DNA of 64,000 bases from HK1 sp965202875 (lineage in GTDB: Bacteria; Pseudomonadota; Gammaproteobacteria; HK1). The stretch spans positions 2,108,001 through 2,172,000 of the forward strand of contig OZ241870.1 in NCBI GenBank assembly GCA_965202875.1. The letters run 5' to 3'. A model generated the notes under the pieces. That model was given only the letters and a program-made list of their open reading frames with translations, was not told where the DNA came from and did not search any database. A program made the position numbers and the translations under genes. Positions 60,723 to 64,000 of the stretch are shown piece after piece; position 1 is the stretch's first letter, and each line of letters starts with the position of its first letter.

Positions 60723-62266
60723 GGATCACCCGGTCCGCGACCATGACTCCGCCAGGATCGCGCCCCGCACCCCCACGCGCCTCGGCCATGATCGAGGCGT
60801 TGCGCGGACTCGGCTACTGGACCGGCACGGCGCTTGCCGACATCGTCGACAACAGCATCTCCGCTCAGGCTCGATCGGTGTCCATACGCTTTGCACGGGA
60901 TGGTGACGCAAGCCATGTCGCGATTCTGGACGACGGGGTCGGCATGGACGCAACCGAACTTGACGGGGCGATGCGCCTGGGCGAGCGCAGCCCTCTGGAG
61001 TCGCGAGCGGCAGACGATCTGGGACGATTCGGCCTGGGTCTGAAAACGGCTTCGTTCTCGCAGTGCCGGCGACTGACCGTCGCCAGCATGCGCGACGGGT
61101 TCATGAATTGCCTGCGCTGGGACCTCGACATCCTCGCATCGAGCCCGGACCATGGGTGGCACCTTCTCGAAGGAGCCGAGCCGGGATCGGAACACCTTCT
61201 GGAACCGCTGCTCGCCACCGGGAAGGGGACGCTCGTGCTCTGGGAACACCTCGACAGAATCGTGACCCCCGGCTTTTCCGAGCAGAATCTTCTCGATCTC
61301 GTGGACGACGTGGAGCGCCACCTGGCCATGGTGTTCCACCGCTATCTGGACGGTGGGCGCCCACCCCTGCGGATCTCCATCAACGGTCGCCCCGTCGAGC
61401 CGTGGGATCCTTTCCTCAAGAACCATCCCGCCACGTGGTCCTCGCCCGTGGCCAGAATCTCCTCGCCGTCAGGAATGGTTGACGTGCAGTGTCATGTGCT
61501 GCCTCACAAGGATCACCTGACGTCACAGCAGGATCTGTCCGCAGCCGGATCACATGGCTGGACGGCGCAGCAGGGCTTCCATGTCTACCGGAACCGGAGG
61601 TTGCTGCTGGCCGGAAGCTGGCTCGGTCTCGGACAAGGCCGTTCGTGGACGAAGGAGGAAGCACATCGTCTTGCCCGAATCCGGCTCGATCTCCGGAATT
61701 CGGCTGACGCGGACTGGAAAATCGACATCAGGAAATCAGCAGCCAGCCCACCCGCAGGTATGCGACCGGAACTGACGAGACTTGCCGATGATACCCGGGC
61801 GCGGGCGCGCAAGGTGTTCGCCCACCGCGGACAGCCGCGTTCCGTGAACCCCGGCCGCACGGTGGTCCAGGCATGGAAGGCCGAACATGCCGCAAGCGGC
61901 ATACGTTATCGCATCGACCATGAGCACCCGGCGATTCGCGCGGTTCTCGACGACGCCGGCGATCTTTCCAGCAGGATCAGAGCGATGCTTCGAGTCATCC
62001 AGGAGACGGTGCCCGTGCAGAGGATCTGGCTCGACACGTCCGAGGGGAAAGAAACACCGCGCACCGGATTTGCCGGAGAGCCGTCCTCGGAAGCGCAGAG
62101 CGTGCTGATGGTCATCTACCGCAATCTTGTCGTGCGCAAGGGCGTGTCGCCCGAGTTGGCCCGAGAGCAGCTTCTTCATACCGAACCCTTCAACGACTGT
62201 CCGGATCTCGTCGCGGCCCTTCCCGATGATCCGCAAGAGGCACATGACGATGGCGTCGGCGGCTGA
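60719..62266 (+). CDS. MORC/MutL-type GHKL ATPase
   Basis: A 515-aa GHKL ATPase. Motifs: ALADIVDNSISAQA near 39 (N box), AILDDGVGMDATEL near 68 (G1), and DLGRFGLGLKTASFSQCRRL near 100 (G2, with the FGLGLK of MORC/MutL-like members). Middle sequences GFHVYRNRRLLLAG near 286 match the S5 domain part. It overlaps the sigma gene by four bases (GTGA) and the Z1 gene by 23 bases, so all three are coupled. ATG 60743 is an alternative start. Such ATPases accompany Z1 proteins in the Mza defence system. Confidence 0.88.
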   Translation: MRITRSATMTPPGSRPAPPRASAMIEALRGLGYWTGTALADIVDNSISAQARSVSIRFARDGDASHVAILDDGVGMDATELDGAMRLGERSPLESRAADDLGRFGLGLKTASFSQCRRLTVASMRDGFMNCLRWDLDILASSPDHGWHLLEGAEPGSEHLLEPLLATGKGTLVLWEHLDRIVTPGFSEQNLLDLVDDVERHLAMVFHRYLDGGRPPLRISINGRPVEPWDPFLKNHPATWSSPVARISSPSGMVDVQCHVLPHKDHLTSQQDLSAAGSHGWTAQQGFHVYRNRRLLLAGSWLGLGQGRSWTKEEAHRLARIRLDLRNSADADWKIDIRKSAASPPAGMRPELTRLADDTRARARKVFAHRGQPRSVNPGRTVVQAWKAEHAASGIRYRIDHEHPAIRAVLDDAGDLSSRIRAMLRVIQETVPVQRIWLDTSEGKETPRTGFAGEPSSEAQSVLMVIYRNLVVRKGVSPELAREQLLHTEPFNDCPDLVAALPDDPQEAHDDGVGG

Positions 62267-64000
62267 ACAGAGGGTCATCAAGCTGGTCCAGGAGCTGCTG
62301 CTCGAAGTGGCGGACACGACACCCGTGACACCTGCGCTGATCGACGAAACCATCGATCGCATCCTGCCGCTGCATCCGGATTGGCGAGACCGAATCGACC
62401 GGCAGGCAGTGACGGACGAGCTCATCCGCCGCTTCAGTCTCTGGATCGGCAGGGATGCCACGCTCAGCAACAACGAGGGGCACAAGGACTGGCTGACACC
62501 GGGGCTCAAGCAGGACTGGCGATACTGGCAGCGCTATCGGGAGTGGCTGGAGCGCAAGCTCTCGCCCAGGGCCGTCGATGCCCTCGACCGTTCTACCGAC
62601 TCCGTCCTCTCGCTGATCGAGAACCCCCTTCGCGAGAGTCCGTGGGACCGCCGGGGGCTTGTCGTCGGACATGTCCAGTCAGGCAAGACCAGTCACTACA
62701 GCGGACTCATCTGCAAGGCCGCGGATGCCGGCTACAAGATCATCATCGTTCTCGCGGGCCTGCACAACAATCTGCGTGCCCAGACACAGGTACGCCTGGA
62801 TGAAGCATTTCTCGGCTACCGGACAAGCGCCATCGACGGTGACGCACTCGTTCCCATCGGCGTGGGAGAGATCGACTCCGACCAGAGCATACGGCCGAAC
62901 TACGCCACGAACCGCACGGAGAAGGGAGATTTCAGTACGCGCATTGCCCGCAATCTCGGCATCACGCCGGAACAGCGCCCGTGGCTCTTCGTCGTCAAGA
63001 AGAACAGGACGGTGCTGACCCGCCTGCGCGGCTGGATCCGCAATCTCGTCGCCGACGCGACGGACAGGAAGACCGCACGTCCCGTTGTCACCCGCCTGCC
63101 GCTTCTCCTGATCGACGACGAGGCCGATCACGCAAGCGTCGACACGAGGGAGATTCCGTTCGACGAGAACGGCCGACCCGACGAGGAGCACGAGCCGACG
63201 GCGATCAATCGTCTCGTGCGCAGCATCCTTCACAGCTTCTCGCGCTCCGCCTATGTCGGCTACACGGCGACGCCGTTCGCGAACATCTTCATCCACGAGC
63301 AGGGTCGAACGCTCGAAGAAGGCGCCGACCTCTTCCCCGAGGCATTCATCATCAGTCTCGCGGCGTCATCCGATTACGTCGGCCCCGCGAAGGTGTTCGG
63401 ACGCAACGGCGAGAACGGGCGCAACGGCGGGCTGCCGCTGGTGCGGCACGTGACCGACTTTGCCCAATGGATGCCGACAGGCCACAGGAACGGACACGTG
63501 CCTCTCCACGACGGAGAAAACGAGCCGCCCCCATCCTTGAACGAGGCGATCGACGCCTTCCTGCTTTCCTGCGCATCGAGGCAGTTGCGCGGACAGGGCA
63601 GGGAACACTGTTCGATGCTCGTGCACGTCACCCGCTTCGTATCGGTACAGCACGCCGTGCATGCGCAGGTCGAAGAGCGGTTGCGCCAAATCAGACAGAG
63701 GCTCGAACGGCGCATCGGCCACGAGCCCGTGATTGCGGCATTGCGGTCACTGTGGTCGCGGGATTTCGCACGCACGACGGCGTGCATGACCGAGGAGTTT
63801 CCCGATCTCGATCGCCACCGATCCCTTCGATGGGAACAGGTCGAGGCCGCCGTGACAGAGGTGGTCGGCGACATCCAGGTACGCATGATCAACGGTACCG
63901 CCAGGGACGCGCTGGACTATGCCGACCACGAGGAGACTGCGCTGAAGGTGATCGCAATCGGCGGCGACAAGCTCGCGCGCGGCCTCACCCTCGAAGGGCT
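62244..64000 (+). CDS. Z1-domain ATPase, cut by right edge
   Basis: The start (ATG 62244 or 62250) and 585 codons are present; the gene continues beyond the window. The Z1 ATPase domain is clear: Walker A VVGHVQSGKTSHYSGLICKA near 139, Walker B LLLIDDEADHASVD near 288, AYVGYTATPFANIFIH near 334, and IAIGGDKLARGLTLEGL at the edge. The N-terminal 130 residues are helical. It is the third gene of the sigma-MORC-Z1 operon. In related loci a PD-(D/E)XK/DUF protein and an AIPR-family protein follow; these would lie just outside. Confidence 0.92.
   Translation, partial: MTMASAAEQRVIKLVQELLLEVADTTPVTPALIDETIDRILPLHPDWRDRIDRQAVTDELIRRFSLWIGRDATLSNNEGHKDWLTPGLKQDWRYWQRYREWLERKLSPRAVDALDRSTDSVLSLIENPLRESPWDRRGLVVGHVQSGKTSHYSGLICKAADAGYKIIIVLAGLHNNLRAQTQVRLDEAFLGYRTSAIDGDALVPIGVGEIDSDQSIRPNYATNRTEKGDFSTRIARNLGITPEQRPWLFVVKKNRTVLTRLRGWIRNLVADATDRKTARPVVTRLPLLLIDDEADHASVDTREIPFDENGRPDEEHEPTAINRLVRSILHSFSRSAYVGYTATPFANIFIHEQGRTLEEGADLFPEAFIISLAASSDYVGPAKVFGRNGENGRNGGLPLVRHVTDFAQWMPTGHRNGHVPLHDGENEPPPSLNEAIDAFLLSCASRQLRGQGREHCSMLVHVTRFVSVQHAVHAQVEERLRQIRQRLERRIGHEPVIAALRSLWSRDFARTTACMTEEFPDLDRHRSLRWEQVEAAVTEVVGDIQVRMINGTARDALDYADHEETALKVIAIGGDKLARGLTLEG

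Noticed and set aside
47000..64000. Prophage or integrative element carrying the defence genes
   Set aside because: No integrase, transposase, phage structural gene or clear attachment repeats were found in the visible part.

Overview
The window is GC-rich bacterial chromosome, most likely from an uncultured gammaproteobacterium. The main clues are a sigma-E operon in the rpoE/algU-mucA-mucB-mucD order, the EF-P modification pair epmA/efp, tripartite tricarboxylate (TctABC) and polyamine (PotFGHI) transporters, and several alpha-ketoglutarate or Rieske oxygenases. The lineage is inferred from gene content only. No phage, integrase or transposase gene was seen. The DNA is nevertheless full of short repeats and broken gene remnants, which suggests frequent slippage and gene decay.

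Layout, left to right. 0-8.5 kb: suhB (runs off the left edge), a membrane nucleotide-sugar dehydratase, an LhgO-like oxidase, cinA, a cupin, hemB and a RidA-like protein. 8.5-14.4 kb: tctC-tctB-tctA, divergent from a TauD-type dioxygenase and an enolase-superfamily enzyme, probably a carboxylate uptake and breakdown locus. 14.5-20 kb: a homocysteine methyltransferase remnant, then galU, ugd, a second nucleotide-sugar dehydrogenase and a UDP-glucuronate epimerase-type gene (surface polysaccharide precursors), then tRNA-Glu and tRNA-Ala. 20-24.5 kb: a TRAP-transporter remnant, a divergent senA/senB pair (selenoneine synthesis) and a D-lactate dehydrogenase-type flavoenzyme. 24.6-31.4 kb: argC, potI-potH-potG-potF and a Rieske oxygenase. 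32-35.8 kb: glpD, a class II aldolase and an HAD phosphatase, followed by remnants of a glycerol-1-phosphate dehydrogenase and a sugar ABC ATPase. 36-38.8 kb: a glutamine synthetase-family enzyme and a MetX-like hydrolase. 38.8-45.3 kb: mucD-mucB-mucA-rpoE, then epmA and efp. 45.5-47.2 kb: a second TauD-like dioxygenase whose 3' end has been amplified into a 138-bp tandem array.

47-64 kb is a defence-type island. It holds (i) a four-gene operon on the minus strand: a DUF1998 protein, an SF1 ATPase/helicase, an unknown 543-aa protein and a NERD-nuclease/helicase; (ii) an AAA ATPase with a DUF3226 (TOPRIM-like) partner that is split by a frame change; (iii) hipB-hipA; and (iv) at the right edge a coupled operon of an ankyrin-repeat/sigma-70 fusion, a MORC/MutL-type GHKL ATPase and a Z1-domain ATPase (cut by the window end). 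Group (iv) matches the core of the Mza antiphage system; group (i) does not match a system I can name.

The most unusual window-wide pattern is tandem duplication of gene ends, about 95-142 bp long. At three separate operon junctions (potG/potH, DUF1998/SF1 ATPase, 543-aa protein/NERD helicase) a copy of the upstream gene's tail forms a 35-42 codon mini-ORF between the two genes; at the first two its stop overlaps the start of the next gene, and at the third it ends just upstream. The mucA start and the dioxygenase 3' end show related duplications.
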